64,000 bases of DNA from Streptococcus mitis (GTDB lineage Bacteria > Bacillota > Bacilli > Lactobacillales > Streptococcaceae): positions 62,001 through 126,000 of the forward strand of contig NZ_NCVK01000018.1 of the NCBI RefSeq assembly GCF_002096845.1. Reading direction: 5' to 3'. The translations under genes were made by a program, and so were the position numbers. The notes beneath the pieces are model-generated. The model was not told where the DNA came from and made no database searches. It was given only the letters and a program-made list of their open reading frames with translations. This document shows, piece after piece, positions 26,050-35,810 of this stretch; the first letter of the stretch is position 1, and each line of letters begins with the position of its first letter.

Positions 26050-27144
26050 TTACTCTTTTGATAACTTACCTGCTTTCTCAAGCATTTTCTTGATAAGATA
26101 AGGCATCTTAACATTTTCCCGACCTTTTTTCTCAATCAGTTTTTTCACAAATTCTGGCATTTGTAAATCTTGAGATTCGGCCAAAATGTTTTTAGTCTCG
26201 TCTGAAGGAACTAATTCATCAAAGGTTTCTTCTTCTGGGAGAAATTCTTTAAACTCTTGATGTTCATTGGCTCTGACTGTATTGACCAAGGCATCAATCA
26301 AGCGAGAATCTGTATTTGGCATTGGTGGACGATGGTAGTTTACCCCAAATTCCTGACATAAGTCATAACATTCCACATCATTGTCAAACAAGACCTCAAT
26401 GTGCTCACTGATGAAACTAATAGGTACAAAAATATAATGGTCTGGATGTTCTTTCTGTTCTCTGAGATACTCTAAAACATCTGGCTTAATCCATGGAATC
26501 CCGATATCACTTTCACTCTGCCAAGTGTTAGTATATTGCTCTGAACTCAAGCCTAGTTTTTCAGCGACTAGCTTGCTATTTTCGAAAATTTGGTCAATAT
26601 ATGGATCACCAAAATCCAAGGCAAAAATAGGCACACTATGGGCTGAAAAGATGACTTTAAAGCTATCCTGCTTTACTTCTTCTTTTAAAATCTTAGCAAT
26701 TTCATCTGTCCAATAGTTTAAGAGAGCTTCTTCTTGATACCAATCCTTAATGACCAAAAATTGAATTTGCTTGCTTTCTAAAAATTTCTCATAACCCATG
26801 ACAGAGTAAAAAGAATAATGAGGCTCCAAAATCAAACAAATACATTGCTCGATTCCGTCTGCTTCCATCTGACTAATCACATCTGGAATAAAAGGTCTGG
26901 AAAATTTATTGGCAAAATAGACACTATACTCATTCCCCAGTCTAGCTTCTACTAAGGCAACTTCTTCACGGGTAATTCTTTGCAGAGGCGTACCTCCAAT
27001 AAGTACATAATTATCATAGAGTGTTTGAATCTCGTGGTCTTGAGGTCTCACTCCACGACGAATATTTGTGAAAAAATCAGCCACACCTTCAAAGGTAATC
27101 TCTTCTGGCGAACCGAAAGTCATCATTAAAATTGCTTTTTTCAT
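26050..27144 (-). CDS. hemH: Ferrochelatase family protein (CpfC/HemH), orphan
   Basis: A 364-residue class II chelatase. Conserved features: LMMTFGSPE at the N-terminus, FRPFIP-like [11 protein letters not shown] region, the catalytic His in [12 protein letters not shown] (about residue 170), [13 protein letters not shown], and the partner Glu in [17 protein letters not shown] (about residue 251). Gram-positive members insert iron into coproporphyrin III. A C-terminal extension of about 50 residues follows the usual end. Mitis-group streptococci lack the rest of haem synthesis, as far as is known, and no other haem gene is in the window, so its job may be something other than haem formation. 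The start follows GAAGCAG; pepT is divergent. Confidence 0.92.
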   Translation of the reverse strand: MKKAILMMTFGSPEEITFEGVADFFTNIRRGVRPQDHEIQTLYDNYVLIGGTPLQRITREEVALVEARLGNEYSVYFANKFSRPFIPDVISQMEADGIEQCICLILEPHYSFYSVMGYEKFLESKQIQFLVIKDWYQEEALLNYWTDEIAKILKEEVKQDSFKVIFSAHSVPIFALDFGDPYIDQIFENSKLVAEKLGLSSEQYTNTWQSESDIGIPWIKPDVLEYLREQKEHPDHYIFVPISFISEHIEVLFDNDVECYDLCQEFGVNYHRPPMPNTDSRLIDALVNTVRANEHQEFKEFLPEEETFDELVPSDETKNILAESQDLQMPEFVKKLIEKKGRENVKMPYLIKKMLEKAGKLSKE

Positions 27145-27259
27145 AACTGCTTCCTTGTGATGTTTTTATCAAGTTTATTTTATCATGAATCCATTAATAA
27201 GTAAACGCTAACATAGAGAATTTCCCTAACTTCTGTCTTTTGTTTTTCTCTTCTTTCTA

Positions 27260-27268
27260 TGATACAAT
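27260..27268 (+). promoter_or_regulatory. Extended -10 element of pepT
   Basis: TGATACAAT (TG-N-TACAAT) lies 30 bases before the pepT ATG, with AAAGGAG between them. No clear -35 is visible. Confidence 0.6.
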
Positions 27269-27297
27269 GGAAAAAATGAATTCAAAAGGAGTTTTTT

Positions 27298-28518
27298 ATG
27301 ACTTACCCAAATCTCTTGGACCGCTTCTTAACCTACGTTAAGGTCAACACGCGCTCTGATGAACACTCTACTACTACTCCAAGTACGCAGAGTCAGGTTG
27401 ACTTTGCAACAAATGTCCTAATTCCTGAAATGAAACGTGTTGGATTACAAAATGTTTATTATCTACCAAATGGTTTTGCTATTGGAACTTTGCCAGCCAA
27501 TGATCCATCTTTAACACGTAAAATTGGCTTTATATCTCACATGGATACTGCTGACTTTAATGCCGAAGGAGTCAATCCACAGGTAATTGAAAACTACGAT
27601 GGTGGTGTAATTGAACTAGGAAATTCTGGTTTCAAACTCGATCCAGCTGACTTTAAGAGTCTTGAAAAATATCCAGGACAAACACTCATCACAACCGATG
27701 GAACAACCTTACTAGGTGCTGATGACAAGTCAGGGATTGCTGAAATTATGACTGCTATTGAATATCTGACTGCCCATCCTGAAATCAAACACTGTGAGAT
27801 TCGTGTTGGTTTTGGTCCAGATGAGGAAATCGGTATTGGTGCTAATAAATTTGATGCAGATGATTTTGATGTGGATTTTGCCTACACTGTTGATGGAGGA
27901 CCACTAGGAGAACTTCAGTACGAAACTTTCTCAGCAGCTGGTGCTGAATTGCATTTCCAAGGTCGTAATGTCCACCCTGGTACTGCCAAAGGGCAAATGG
28001 TTAATGCTCTTCAGCTAGCAATTGATTTTCACAATCAACTTCCAGAGAATGACAGACCTGAGTTAACTGATGGTTACCAAGGTTTTTACCATCTAATGGA
28101 TGTGACAGGTAGTGTCGAAGAGGCGCGTGCTAGCTACATCATTCGTGATTTTGAAAAAGATTCCTTTGAAGCTCGTAAAGCAGCCATGCAGTCTATCGCT
28201 GATAAGATGAATCAAGAACTTAGAAGCGACCGTGTCACCCTAAACCTGATAGACCAGTACTACAATATGAAAGAAATCATTGAGAAAGATATGACTCCAA
28301 TTACCATTGCCAAAGCAGTTATGGAAGATTTGGGTATCACTCCTATTATCGAACCAATCCGTGGAGGGACAGACGGCTCTAAGATTTCCTTTATGGGAAT
28401 CCCAACACCTAATATCTTTGCTGGTGGCGAGAATATGCACGGACGTTTTGAATACGTTAGCCTTCAGACTATGGAACGTGCAGTTGATACAATCATTGGT
28501 ATCGTAGCTTATAAATAA
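27298..28518 (+). CDS. pepT: Peptidase T (tripeptide aminopeptidase)
   Basis: A 406-residue M20B zinc metallopeptidase cleaving the N-terminal residue of tripeptides in the cytoplasm. Metal-binding motifs are [12 protein letters not shown] (His/Asp, about residues 77-88), [16 protein letters not shown] (Asp, about 140), [11 protein letters not shown] (Glu-Glu, about 174), TVDGG (Asp, about 196) and a late His in [12 protein letters not shown] (about 379). Full length. AAAGGAG lies 6 bases before the ATG. Confidence 0.96.
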   Translation: MTYPNLLDRFLTYVKVNTRSDEHSTTTPSTQSQVDFATNVLIPEMKRVGLQNVYYLPNGFAIGTLPANDPSLTRKIGFISHMDTADFNAEGVNPQVIENYDGGVIELGNSGFKLDPADFKSLEKYPGQTLITTDGTTLLGADDKSGIAEIMTAIEYLTAHPEIKHCEIRVGFGPDEEIGIGANKFDADDFDVDFAYTVDGGPLGELQYETFSAAGAELHFQGRNVHPGTAKGQMVNALQLAIDFHNQLPENDRPELTDGYQGFYHLMDVTGSVEEARASYIIRDFEKDSFEARKAAMQSIADKMNQELRSDRVTLNLIDQYYNMKEIIEKDMTPITIAKAVMEDLGITPIIEPIRGGTDGSKISFMGIPTPNIFAGGENMHGRFEYVSLQTMERAVDTIIGIVAYK

Positions 28519-28526
28519 TTGATAAA

Positions 28527-28562
28527 AAACCGAGCCTATCCAACTACGGAAATGCTCGGTTT
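28527..28562 (+). terminator. Terminator of pepT
   Basis: AAAACCGAGC pairs with GCTCGGTTTT around an 18-nt loop, starting 9 bases after the pepT stop. Confidence 0.87.
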
Positions 28563-28570
28563 TAGTATTT

Positions 28571-28676
28571 TATACTCTTCAAAAATCTCTTCAAACCACG
28601 TCAACGTCGCCTTGCTGTACTCAAGTACAGTCTGCGACTAGTTTCCTAGTTTGCTCTTTGATTTTCATTAAGTATT
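28571..28676 (+). repeat. Short BOX element (boxA-boxC)
   Basis: Plus strand: boxA starts TATACTCTTCAAAAATCTCT and continues CGTCAACGTCGCCTTGCTGT; boxC ends TTTTCATTAAGTATT. No boxB. The rest of the 28519-28831 gap (about 155 bases to the surface-protein remnant) shows nothing recognisable. Confidence 0.92.
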
Positions 28677-29158
28677 AGAAGTGACTTCTTTCCCTGCCCC
28701 TTTAGTTATCTCCCAATTCTCTCGTCTACTTGATTGTATTCCACTTAATACAAGGAAAACAATCTAAAACTAATTGTTACAACCTTCTTGCATCCAATTC
28801 GAATACACTATTTAGGGACATTTTACATTAATTAGTCTTTTTTTCTTTTGACTATTCCAATCATTCCTAAGAACATGCCCATAATTCCTACAGATGCAAA
28901 AGCAGAACCATCTTCACTTCCTGTTTTAGGTAGAATTTCTTGACGATTTGCAGGTGCCTGATAAGTCTTATCTTCTAACATAGACGGAACTACATATGAC
29001 TTCTCATCATTTTTATCTACGATTTCATTCATAGTTGTTTCAGAGGCAGTTACATCGCTAGTAAATCCTGATTCTTGATGACTTGCAGCTTCTCCACTAG
29101 GAACTCCTTCCTCAACGTTCGAAACTCCATGAGTAACTCCTTCAGAACCAGTCATACT

Positions 29159-29330
29159 ACCAGTAAACTCTGGTAAGTTGTGAATAGCTGCTTCAGAATC
29201 AGACACACCACCAGTAAACTCTGGTAAGTTGTGAATAGCTGCTTCAGAATCAGACACACCACCAGTAAACTCTGGTAAGTTGTGAATAGCTGCTTCAGAA
29301 TTAGACACACCACCAGTAAATTCTGGTACC
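29159..29330 (-). repeat. 51-bp tandem repeat in the surface-protein remnant
   Basis: Just over three units with 51-bp period (starts near 29160, 29211, 29262, 29313) encode 17-residue repeats of the type PEFTGGVSDSEAAIHNL in the wall-spanning region. The units are nearly identical, indicating recent copy-number change. Confidence 0.85.
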
Positions 29331-29640
29331 TTATGGTCAGCTGATACGATTTTACCTGATTCTTCTTTCTTAGTTCCAACCAACACAATTTCATCTTGCG
29401 CAACTTCAACAACTTCACGAAGTTTTATAGTACGGCTTCCATCTGGTGCTACTTCAGTCAAGATACGTTCCTTGCCTGCACGACCTACCTGAGTCACTCG
29501 AGTTTCACCTTTTGGAAGACTTGAATCTTCTTGTTTAACTTTCTTGAAGTTAATTACTTTTTCTACTACTTCAAGACTTGGTTGAGGTTGAACTAGTTCC
29601 TTATCTCCATCCGTTGGAACTATGGAATGTTTCACTTCCT

Positions 29641-30110
29641 CTTTCGGAGTCGCCTGAAGTTGGTTAATAGAAGTTAGAGCTGCTTGCAAGACTTTGTCTA
29701 CTGCATCTTGTGTCTTAGCTTCTTGGATAGCTGTAAGTGCTTGTTCTGATAATTCAACTAGTTTCTTCTTAGCTTCTTTATCGCTTCCTAGTTCCTTGCT
29801 CTTGTTTTGGATAGCCTCTGCCAAGCTTGCCATAGCCTTGTCGTAGTTAGGCTCTTCTGGCTGGGATGGTGTTGGCTCCTCTTTCGGAGTCGCCTGAAGT
29901 TGGTTAATAGAAGTTAGAGCCGCTTGCAAGGCTTTGTCTACTGCATCTTGTGTCTTAGCTTCTTGGATAGCTGTAAGTGCTTGTTCTGATAACTCAACTA
30001 GTTTCTTCTTAGCTTCTTTATCGCTGCCTAGTTCCTTGCTCTTGTTTTGGATAGCCTCTGTCAAGCTTGCCATGGCCTTGTCGTAGTTAGGCTCTTCTGG
30101 CTGGGATGGT
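29641..30110 (-). repeat. 240-bp direct repeat encoding two FIVAR-like modules
   Basis: Units starting CTTTCGGAGTCGCCTGAAGT at 29641 and 29881 are almost identical over 240 bp. Each encodes an 80-residue helical module (YDKAMASL..EAIQNKSKELG..). Confidence 0.85.
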
Positions 30111-31534
30111 GTTTCTTCGATACCATAGTTTTCTTCCTTATCAAGAATAGCTTGCAAGGCTGTGGCTGTTTTCAGAATTTCTTGAGCACTGGCTGGACTT
30201 GCTGAAAGTTGTTCAGATAATTTATCTAAGTTTGACTTGAAGGCTTGACGCGCCTCTGGAGTATTCTTCAAACTTATTTGGTCAAATTTAGCCAATTCAT
30301 CCTTCCAGTTCTTCATAGCTTGAACTAATTCTTCTTTGGTATAAAGAGCGCTATCTTCTCCACGAGTGATGAACTTATCAACTTGAATACCAATATTTCT
30401 AGAGGTATCATTTCGTTTTGGATCTAATTGCAAGGTTACAGCATGCCAACCTTGTTCGAGTCCAGTCAAACGAACAAGAGTCTGATCACCTTGACGTGTA
30501 GTTGCTGTTCCACTGAAGTACTTCTTACCATTGACATCAGTAGCATTTCCTTGACCATCTTGATACTCAAGTTCTTTACCATCTAGAGTAACCTTGTAGA
30601 TACCATGTCCAGGATCAACAAAACCTTTAATTTCAAGACCTGTTCCATAGAAATAGGCTGTTACGCTAGCATTTTTCTTTTGCTCTTCAGTCAAACGACC
30701 AAAGGATGCCCAAGACTCAGTATTTTGGTATTTACCTGCCGAATTGGTTTCATGATGCCAACCTGGGCTATAATCAAGTTGACTGGCCTGGTCATCATGA
30801 CTGACTTGGTCTTTTTGAAGTAAGTCAGCCTTCATTACTCGAACAGTTGCTTCTGAAGCAAATCCAAGCAAGGCATTATCTGATGCGCTTGTCATTTTCA
30901 CTTTAAAGTCAAAGATTGAATCAGCTTGCTCAGTAAAATCAATTGTCGGAATTGTCAAAGTCTTTTCGGTTTCACCATCTTGGAAGGTCAAATCAGCTGT
31001 TGTATCCTTGTAAACTTTACCGTGAACCCCTGTTCCTGGTTCAGTCACGACATGGACGGTTGCAGCTCCTTTGCTACCACCAACACGTTTAATGGTTACA
31101 GTGACAGGTTGGCCTTTTTGAACTTCATAGGTTGTTTCTTTCAACTCAAACATACCCTTACCAGCATTGTTGAGCGTATAAATACCTTCAGTTGCAATAG
31201 CTTTGCCAGTTTTGTTGACGAGTTTGATGGTATGTTCACCTGGAGCCAAGTCATCTGTTTCATAAACCATCTGGCTACGTTTACGAGCTGCATTATTGGT
31301 TTGTACGTCTGCAACCTTTTGACCATCAACGTAAACCGACATTTCACCGTGGTTTGGATCCACTGTAGATACGACATAAGCCTTAGTTCCATTGAAACGG
31401 TAAGTCACGCTTGCATCTTTATAGTTAAAAATTCTAAATTATTTGAAACTAATTTCAATCATAATCCAATCAAAACAGAGTCTGAATGACCACATCCAAT
31501 ACGAGTATAAGATCTAATAAATATTTTTCATAAT

Positions 31535-31576
31535 AAAACGCATAATATCAAGGACTCAGCACTTGATACTATGCGT
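31535..31576 (-). terminator. Terminator of pta
   Basis: A long imperfect hairpin (AAAACGCATA..ATCAAG with CTTGAT..TATGCGTTTTTT), about 40 bases past the pta stop, with T-runs on both sides. Confidence 0.85.
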
Positions 31577-31616
31577 TTTTTGATTATAAATACGAACTAT
31601 TTAGTACAATTTCTCT

Positions 31617-32591
31617 TTATTGATGAACTGCTTGAGCTGCTGTGATAAGGGTCAACTTGTACACATCATCAGCATTACATCCACGAGAGAGGTCGTTAAC
31701 TGGTTTGTTCAAACCTTGCAAAACAGGTCCAACAGCCGCAAAACCGCCAAGACGTTCTGCCATCTTGTAACCGATATTTCCTGCCTCGATACCTGGGAAG
31801 ATGAAGACATTTGCTTGACCAGCTACCGTACTTCCAGGAGCTTTCAGAGCTGCAGTTTCTGGAACGAAGGCTGCATCAAATTGCAATTCCCCATCGATTT
31901 CAAGGTCAGGACGCAAGTCGTGAGCAATTTTAGTTGCTTCAACGACCTTATCAACGCTTTCACCAAACCCTGAACCCTTAGTAGAATAGCTCAGCATAGC
32001 AATTTTAGGTTCGATGCCAAACATCTTAGCTGTGATTGCTGAGTTGATTGCAATTTCAGCCAAGGCTTCTGCATCTGGATTGATATTGATAGCACAGTCT
32101 CCAAATAGGTAGCGTTCCGTACCACGAACCATGAGGAAGGCACCTGAAGTACGCGTTACATTTGGACGAGTTTTGATGATTTGTAGGGCTGGGCGAACTG
32201 TTGAAGCTGTTGAGTGAATAGCTCCAGATACCATTCCATCAACCAAGCCCAAGTAAACCAACATAACACCAAAGTAATTGACATCTTCAACCAAAACCTT
32301 GCGTGCATCTTCTTCAGACATTTTGCCCTTGCGACGCTCCACTAGAGCAGCAACCATTTCTTCAAATTGAGGATAATGTTGAGGGTCAATGACTTCATAA
32401 CCATCCATGATCCCTTCAATTTCAAGATAAATTTTAATTTTTTCAGGATTTCCAAGCAAAACAGGAATCACTTCTGTTTCTTTTACCAAGCGTTTAGTCG
32501 CTTGAAGAATACGAGGCTCTTCCCCTTCAGGGAGAACGATACGAGCATTTTTACCAACAAGGTTGGCTTTGAGACTTTCAAAAACTTCCAT
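31617..32591 (-). CDS. pta: Phosphate acetyltransferase
   Basis: A 324-residue Pta converting acetyl-CoA to acetyl phosphate in the ATP-yielding acetate pathway. Characteristic segments are VLPEGEEPRILQATKRL near the N-terminus, DGMVSGAIHSTASTVRPALQIIKT (about residues 119-142), SYSTKGSGFGESVDKV (about 205) and the C-terminal PVLQGLNKPVNDLSRG. Single-domain type, normal length. The start follows AAGGAGA. pta is separated from rluD by a 43-base gap with an inverted repeat. Confidence 0.96.
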   Translation of the reverse strand: MEVFESLKANLVGKNARIVLPEGEEPRILQATKRLVKETEVIPVLLGNPEKIKIYLEIEGIMDGYEVIDPQHYPQFEEMVAALVERRKGKMSEEDARKVLVEDVNYFGVMLVYLGLVDGMVSGAIHSTASTVRPALQIIKTRPNVTRTSGAFLMVRGTERYLFGDCAININPDAEALAEIAINSAITAKMFGIEPKIAMLSYSTKGSGFGESVDKVVEATKIAHDLRPDLEIDGELQFDAAFVPETAALKAPGSTVAGQANVFIFPGIEAGNIGYKMAERLGGFAAVGPVLQGLNKPVNDLSRGCNADDVYKLTLITAAQAVHQ

Positions 32592-32617
32592 GAGTTTTCT
32601 CCTTTTAAAAATAAATT

Positions 32618-32645
32618 ATACTCTGAATTAGTTTTTATAGAGTAT
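32618..32645 (-). terminator. Inverted repeat at the rluD stop, possible terminator
   Basis: ATACTCT (32618-32624) and AGAGTAT (32639-32645) are exact complements enclosing the rluD stop codon; the minus strand continues AATTTATTTTT. The arms match the ends of BOX elements, so it may be a degraded BOX end reused as a terminator. Confidence 0.5.
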
Positions 32646-33531
32646 TAGTTGATAACTGGGTAATAAGGTTACTGAAATCATCCGGCAAGGGACTTTCTAA
32701 CTGCAAATCTTGCTCTAAAAATGGATGATAGAAGGATAGGTAATGGCAATGCAGAGCCTGCCGTTGGATACCGTCGTCCAGACTACCTCCATACAAGTCA
32801 TCTCCCAACAAAGGAAAACCAATATGAGAAAAGTGGACTCGGATTTGGTGAGTACGTCCAGTATGCAGGCGAATGTCTACCAAATGAATATTCCCATAAG
32901 ATGCTACAATCTTATATGAAGTATGGGCATACTTTCCACCTTTAGCCACTCTTCTGGTGATAATGGAGTCTTCATCACGCGCAATCGGGGCAATAATTTC
33001 CCCCTCTGGCTCCAAGTGTCCATCACCTTTAACCAAAGCAAAGTAGCGTTTTTCAATAGACTTTTTCTGCAACTGCTTGTCTAATCGTGCATGGGCATAG
33101 CCGTGCTTAGCAAAGAGCATCAAGCCAGAAGTATCTCTATCAAGCCTAGTTACAATGTGAACCTGCTGATTTTCATAGTTTTGCTTGACATAGTAACCCT
33201 TGATAAAATTGGCAATGGTATTGGAGTGATTGACACTAGGAATAGAAGCAACTCCATAGGGTTTGTTCAAGACTAGAAAATGGTCATCCTCATAAAGAAT
33301 ATCCAATGGGCGCTCGATAGCTTCTAGAGTTTCAAAGCCTTCCTCAGCGGGAATATCAATGACAACGCGGTCTCCAAGATCCAATAGATAGGTTGCATTT
33401 TGTGGTTGATCATTGACCAGAATAGCTCCGCCTCGAAATTTAATCTTAGCCAGAAGCCCCTTAGAAATCTCGTGCTTTTTTAAGAAGGTCTTAATCTTGA
33501 CATGCTCATCTGCGATAAATTCAAACCTCAT
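32635..33531 (-). CDS. rluD: Ribosomal-type pseudouridine synthase, RluA/RluD family
   Basis: A 298-residue RNA pseudouridine synthase. An N-terminal S4-like RNA-binding region (about residues 14-60) precedes the catalytic domain with the conserved Asp in [20 protein letters not shown] (about residue 134) and the C-terminal [27 protein letters not shown]. The substrate (23S rRNA or tRNA) cannot be set from sequence alone. It overlaps nadK by 4 bases (ATGA), so rluD-nadK-relQ is one unit; this trio is conserved in streptococci. Confidence 0.9.
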   Translation of the reverse strand: MRFEFIADEHVKIKTFLKKHEISKGLLAKIKFRGGAILVNDQPQNATYLLDLGDRVVIDIPAEEGFETLEAIERPLDILYEDDHFLVLNKPYGVASIPSVNHSNTIANFIKGYYVKQNYENQQVHIVTRLDRDTSGLMLFAKHGYAHARLDKQLQKKSIEKRYFALVKGDGHLEPEGEIIAPIARDEDSIITRRVAKGGKYAHTSYKIVASYGNIHLVDIRLHTGRTHQIRVHFSHIGFPLLGDDLYGGSLDDGIQRQALHCHYLSFYHPFLEQDLQLESPLPDDFSNLITQLSTNTL

Positions 33532-34346
33532 TCATCCACCTCGCCAATAAAAGCATCCTTAACACGATTCCAGAAACTGGTGTGACTCGGTGTAGCGACA
33601 AAGTGAATCTTATGATGGTCAATTTGATACTCAATTCTTTCGATATTACGGAAGGAATAAACACTATTGTCAACCGAAATAGTATGGTAATCGTTTCTCG
33701 TTGGAATGAGTTCAATCTTATCCTTCTTAGGAACAATAATGGACGAACCTAGCGTTCGATAGACGCGATTATTAAGGCTGGCAATTTCCGTCAACTGCAG
33801 AGCTTCAATGGTAGGGTGTAAAACAGCTCCACCGAGCGACTTGTTATAGGCCGTACTACCAGTCGGAGTTGAAACTGTTAGTCCGTCTCCTCGAAAACGT
33901 TCAAAGGGGACACCATTGATTACAATATCTGCTACCATTGTTCGATCTGACCTTCGGATACTAGCTTCATTTAGTGCTCTAAAAATCTTCACTTCACCAT
34001 TTCCAAGAAAGACCTTCACATTTAGAACAGGGTAAGAGACTCTTGCTCCAGTGTCTAGCTGCAAATTAGTCACTAGCTTGTCCAACTCAAAATCACGATA
34101 GTCTGTATAGAAGCCCAAATGTCCAGTGTGAACACCGATAAAGCGGACCTTGTCAAGCTGGTTTTCGTACTTATGAAAAGCCGACAAGAGCATACCATCC
34201 CCACCAATGGAAATGACAATGTCCGGATTGGTATCATTGAGTATAAACTGATTTCTCTTCAAACGATCTCGCAATTCATACAAAACCTTTTGACTCTGCG
34301 GTTTTCTATTGGCTATAAGATCAATTCGTTTACCTGTATTCTTCAT
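33528..34346 (-). CDS. nadK: NAD kinase
   Basis: A 272-residue ATP-NAD kinase producing NADP. The GGDG motif is in [19 protein letters not shown] (about residues 41-59), NE-like ALNEASIRR (about 120), and the glycine-rich [26 protein letters not shown] follows (about 150). The start at 34346 ([15 protein letters not shown]) matches the family; an ATG at 34358 is also in frame. It overlaps relQ by 17 bases and rluD by 4, so the three are translationally coupled. Confidence 0.95.
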   Translation of the reverse strand: MKNTGKRIDLIANRKPQSQKVLYELRDRLKRNQFILNDTNPDIVISIGGDGMLLSAFHKYENQLDKVRFIGVHTGHLGFYTDYRDFELDKLVTNLQLDTGARVSYPVLNVKVFLGNGEVKIFRALNEASIRRSDRTMVADIVINGVPFERFRGDGLTVSTPTGSTAYNKSLGGAVLHPTIEALQLTEIASLNNRVYRTLGSSIIVPKKDKIELIPTRNDYHTISVDNSVYSFRNIERIEYQIDHHKIHFVATPSHTSFWNRVKDAFIGEVDE

Positions 34347-35001
34347 CTGTATCGTCACTGTTTCCTACACCGTCATTTAATTTTCTACTCAAAGGATCAA
34401 AAAGAGCCTGGGCTTCCTGGATATCATCACGAATTTTACCCATTTCTTCATCTAACTGATGGGCAATCTTAGCCGTAATTTCCAGCCGCTTCTTAATTTC
34501 CTCTGGGAAATCCCCTTGGTACTTGTAGTTGAGAGAATGTTCTATCGTTGCCCAGAAATTCATGGCCAAAGTACGTATTTGAATTTCCGCCAAAATGGTC
34601 TTGGCTCCATTGATGGTATCAACCGTATATTCTACTACCACATGATAGGAACGATAGCCTGATGCTTTTCGATGAGTAATGTAATCTCGTTCCTGTATGA
34701 TTCGCATGTCCTGACGCTTGTGCAAAATTTCCACTACTTCCTTGACGTCATCAACAAACTGGACCATCACACGCAAGCCAGCAATATCCTGCAAATCATG
34801 TTCCAAGGTCGCATAAGTAATGCCACGACGAGCCATTTTTTCCTTAATGCTCTCAATTGGCTTGACTCGACCAGTCACAAACTCAATTGGAGAATGCTTA
34901 TTTTGTTTACGATATTGCTTACGAATACCACGAAGTTTAATTTTTAACTCACCAACAGCTTGAATGTAAGGATCTAGAAATTCTTCCCATTCTAAGGTCA
35001 T
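34330..35001 (-). CDS. relQ: Small alarmone synthetase RelQ (GTP pyrophosphokinase)
   Basis: A 223-residue single-domain (p)ppGpp synthetase that transfers pyrophosphate from ATP to GTP/GDP. Visible motifs are [16 protein letters not shown] (ATP binding), [38 protein letters not shown], and [22 protein letters not shown]. It lacks the hydrolase, TGS and ACT domains of long Rel. RelQ (YjbM type) rather than RelP is supported by the nadK-rluD context. The gene is divergent from the CYTH gene. Confidence 0.94.
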   Translation of the reverse strand: MTLEWEEFLDPYIQAVGELKIKLRGIRKQYRKQNKHSPIEFVTGRVKPIESIKEKMARRGITYATLEHDLQDIAGLRVMVQFVDDVKEVVEILHKRQDMRIIQERDYITHRKASGYRSYHVVVEYTVDTINGAKTILAEIQIRTLAMNFWATIEHSLNYKYQGDFPEEIKKRLEITAKIAHQLDEEMGKIRDDIQEAQALFDPLSRKLNDGVGNSDDTDEEYR

Positions 35002-35129
35002 ATATTCTCCCTTGTTCTCATATTATCCTTCAAAAATATCTTTGATTTTTTCTCCAGATTCATATACAATAAATACAATGCTATTATATCATATAATCCG
35101 CTTTCAACGATAAATAAAAGGTAAGAAAA

Positions 35130-35699
35130 ATGAAACATTTAGAAATTGAATTGAAAACACTATTGAAAAAAGATGAATATAATCGTCTAAAAGAGCAGTT
35201 CACTGATGTTAAACCTGTTCTTCAAAAAAATTACTACATCGACACGCCTGATTTTGAACTACGAGAAAAGAAAGTTGCTATGCGCATTCGAACCTTTGAA
35301 GACTGGGCTGAATTGACACTCAAAGTCCCGCAAAGTGTTGGAAACATGGAATACAACCAAAAATTGCAACTAAAAAATGCTGAAAACTATCTGGCTAAGG
35401 AAGAACTTCCTCAGGGGCTGGTTCTTAATGAATTAGCTAAACATGGTATCCAAACTAATAAGTGGCAGTTTCTTGGTTGTCTCACAACGCTTCGCTATGA
35501 AACGCAAACACCAATTGGTCTCATGGCGCTGGATGAGAGTCAATACTTTGATATTACCGATTACGAATTAGAGCTTGAAGTTGAGAATCACGAGCAAGGC
35601 AAACAGGATTTCCAACATTTTTTAGAGGAAAATCAGATTTCCTACCAAACAGCTCCTTCAAAATTGGTTCGATTTGTCAAAAGCATGAAAAATAGCTGA
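35130..35699 (+). CDS. CYTH-domain protein (YjbK-like)
   Basis: A 189-residue CYTH (triphosphate tunnel metalloenzyme) protein. The ExExK signature is EIELKT (residues 5-10); basic/acidic barrel motifs include KVAMRIRTFEDWAELTLKVPQ and YELELEVE (about 143-150). Members hydrolyse inorganic triphosphate or triphosphorylated nucleotides; here the gene is next to relQ and prs, so nucleotide triphosphate metabolism is plausible. GGTAAG precedes the ATG. Confidence 0.88.
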   Translation: MKHLEIELKTLLKKDEYNRLKEQFTDVKPVLQKNYYIDTPDFELREKKVAMRIRTFEDWAELTLKVPQSVGNMEYNQKLQLKNAENYLAKEELPQGLVLNELAKHGIQTNKWQFLGCLTTLRYETQTPIGLMALDESQYFDITDYELELEVENHEQGKQDFQHFLEENQISYQTAPSKLVRFVKSMKNS

Positions 35700-35715
35700 A
35701 ATAATCTCCATTTTT

Positions 35716-35724
35716 TGGTAAAAT
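35716..35724 (+). promoter_or_regulatory. Extended -10 element of prs
   Basis: TGGTAAAAT (TG-N-TAAAAT type) about 87 bases before the prs start, giving a leader of about 80 nt that contains the hairpin at 35743-35784. Confidence 0.6.
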
Positions 35725-35742
35725 AGAAGAGATAAAATACAA

Positions 35743-35784
35743 AAATCCCAGTTCATATAGGCTAGGCAGATATGACTAGGATTT
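35743..35784 (+). promoter_or_regulatory. Leader hairpin upstream of prs
   Basis: AAATCC..AGT..CATAT pairs with ATATG..ACT..GGATTT, a stem of about 14 pairs with two bulges around an 11-nt loop. It is in the prs 5' leader, 27 bases before the start. No T-run follows on the plus strand, so it is not a standard terminator. Confidence 0.55.
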
Positions 35785-35810
35785 AAAAAGTTTACAGAGG
35801 ACGGTCTATA

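Larger units (their letters stand above)
28832..31408 (-). pseudogene. 5'-truncated LPXTG surface glycosidase, C-terminal region (GH101 Eng-like)
   Basis: An open frame of about 860 residues with no signal peptide; the only start is a GTG inside a beta-sandwich domain. The frame is open upstream just to a TAA at 31439-31441, and the extra codons (NYKDAS) continue the same domain, so the 5' part was lost. Order: partial galactose-binding-like domain, Calx-beta-like domain (FELKETTYEVQKGQPVTVTI), second sugar-binding-like domain, two FIVAR-type repeats (240-bp DNA repeat, 29641 and 29881), a G5 domain, 51-bp repeats encoding LPEFTGGVSDSEAAIHN, LPKTG anchor, hydrophobic helix and KRKKD tail. It strongly resembles, from memory, the C-terminus of the pneumococcal endo-alpha-N-acetylgalactosaminidase. 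The GH101 catalytic domain is missing and the product could not be secreted. Confidence 0.82.

Noticed and set aside
30926..31489. 187-codon plus-strand frame antisense to the surface-protein remnant
   Set aside because: No recognisable domain; the minus-strand frame has clear domain structure throughout.
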